Of a stretch of 64,000 nucleotides of DNA, positions 62,601-64,000 are shown in pieces. Every line of letters begins with the position of its first letter. Position 1 is the stretch's first letter. The DNA lies in contig JAPWDM010000007.1 of NCBI GenBank assembly GCA_035578155.1, positions 30,478,413 through 30,542,412 of the forward strand, given 5' to 3'. This DNA is from Brachynemurus nebulosus. Taxonomy: Eukaryota > Arthropoda > Insecta > Neuroptera > Myrmeleontidae. The notes under the pieces were generated by a model. The model worked only from the letters and a program-made list of their open reading frames with translations. It was not told where the DNA came from and did not search any database. The position numbers and the translations under genes are program-made.

Positions 62601-63698
62601 CATATTAATGAAAAAGTTGATAAAAATTAAAGTAGTTTAGACTAAAAATTTATGAAAGAAAATAAACGACTTTTATATCCGATAAAGCAGCTTTATCTTT
62701 CAAAAAGGACTGATTTTTCAAATAATTATTTATAAACGTGAATAGTTAGTTGATTGTTTTGCCGAAAATGAAATGGAAATAATTATCGCCCACGTTTTTA
62801 TCGCGAGGTTGCGTTACTGGAAATAATCGAAACAACATAGTCATTTTTAAGTGGGTAGTAAGGTCACAGTGATTCTAGACACTAAAATAATTTTCCGTAT
62901 ATTGTTTACGAAATTTATCGACATGTCGGTGTATTTAACGCTTGACAATAAATTTTAATTAATTAACAACGCTGAACTTTATCGTCCCAATCTGTCGCAT
63001 AATTTTAATTATAAAATATTAATCATCTAGATAATTGTATTTATCAAATCATCAAACTTGAATAAGGTACAAGCTGGTGAGCACACATGATAACCGCAAG
63101 TACTAGTATAGATATTGTTTTCGTAAACGGTCTGTGATTACTTAATTGGTTTGACTCTCTCTATTGTTGTTAAATGAATGCAATTATAAACTTCAAAGTT
63201 CAAATCGCCAAAACAAACGGCAAATTAGTTGTGTGAATTTTGTGACACTTTGTACTTGATGTACACAATAGATATAGTATTATATTTGGCCTGGAAAGTA
63301 GGCTATTATTTCGCATTAATTACATGACGAATACTCTCCCTAGCAATTAAAATTTCATATAAAAAAATTCATAATATTTATTTATAACTGTTATTACATG
63401 CAAATCATATTATAAAATGTAATTTTGATGTTTTTAATTATTTTTTTTAATTACTGTATAAAATAATGTAAATGTTTAGTTATAACATTAATAATTTTTT
63501 TTTATTCAACTATAGTAAGCCGCTCTATCGTTTTTCTTTTTTTTTGGCCTTCAAAACCTATTTTATTTATTTGAAACAGGGATCAAAAAAAAAAAAAACC
63601 TCTAGAATTCTGACTATATTAGAGTTAAACACTTCTTCGTTGAAAAATATCAAATATTATATGCAATGTATTTTGTTATTATATAGATTTTATATATC

Positions 63699-64000
63699 AG
63701 TGGTGTTCAATCTTTTTTTATTATGCGAGCTACTTTTCCATTATAATTTGTTCAGTGATCTACTTTTACATAAATCAGATTCTTAAGTCAAAATAACCAA
63801 CTTTGTTCAGAAAATGTGATTTAGTTTACGCGTGTAATTTTTCTATTGTCTTTACAATTCTTATGTTATTAAAAATGAAAAAATTAATTTCGAAAACCTA
63901 TGTTGGTTTCAAATTTTACGTTTCTAACATAAAAATTACAGTTTTTATGGCGTTTAAAAAAATTTGATATAGGTACGTGAGTTTTAACACGTGTCCTGCA
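63699..64000 (+). mobile_element. Possible left end of a hAT element running past the window
   Basis: CAGTGGTGTTCAATCTTTTT followed by GCGAGCTAC resembles the CAGTGGTTCTCAAACTTTTT class of hAT ends. The other end would be outside the window. Confidence 0.3.

Larger units (their letters stand above)
58886..63698. other. Non-coding AT-rich right-hand region
   Basis: No coding exon recognised. Contents are the decayed GGCTGCC relic near 60.4 kb, the 31-bp minisatellite units at 62.5-62.9 kb and many homopolymer runs. The open frames here are low-complexity Phe/Leu/Ile/Lys. Confidence 0.5.

Noticed and set aside
61260..63786. Phe/Leu/Ile-rich open frames near the right edge that look like membrane proteins
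   Set aside because: Low-complexity T-rich DNA gives such translations. No charged-loop pattern, no motif, no splice context.

Overview
The window is AT-rich eukaryotic nuclear DNA. Everything points to an insect: split genes with short GT-AG introns, a recognisable insect-type Nuclear Factor I gene, many short non-autonomous DNA transposons, (TA)n tracts and poly(A/T) runs. No bacterial, organellar or viral genes were found, and the species cannot be named from sequence alone.

Layout. (1) Positions 1 to about 8.75 kb, minus strand: the coding exons of a Nuclear Factor I (NFI/CTF) transcription factor, with 11 exons placed and joined in phase. The last stop codon of one isoform is the first three bases of the window, so the 3'UTR lies outside. 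A 211-nt cassette exon that is not a multiple of three appears to switch between two C-termini. The first coding exon is not certain; a two-codon exon at 14,868-14,873 is the best candidate. (2) About 8.75-18.2 kb: upstream intron or intergenic DNA with several inverted-repeat elements. (3) 18.2-22.3 kb, minus strand: a complete five-exon SLC16-type monocarboxylate transporter of 724 residues, with a candidate polyadenylation signal and a weak initiator. (4) 22.3-64 kb: no credible host coding exon on either strand. This 41-kb stretch carries MITEs, hAT derivatives (one with a transposase C-terminal relic), a tRNA-derived SINE nested in a hAT-like element, three blocks of a 168-bp satellite (one of them inside the NFI gene), a 31-bp minisatellite at several sites, and a possible plus-strand core promoter near 55.54 kb.

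The two genes are not a functional unit. NFI would act in the nucleus as a dimeric DNA-binding regulator, and the transporter at a cell membrane moving monocarboxylate-type solutes with protons. Transposon boundaries were found by reading inverted termini and target-site duplications by eye. Family names are given only where termini, duplication length or coding relics justify them.
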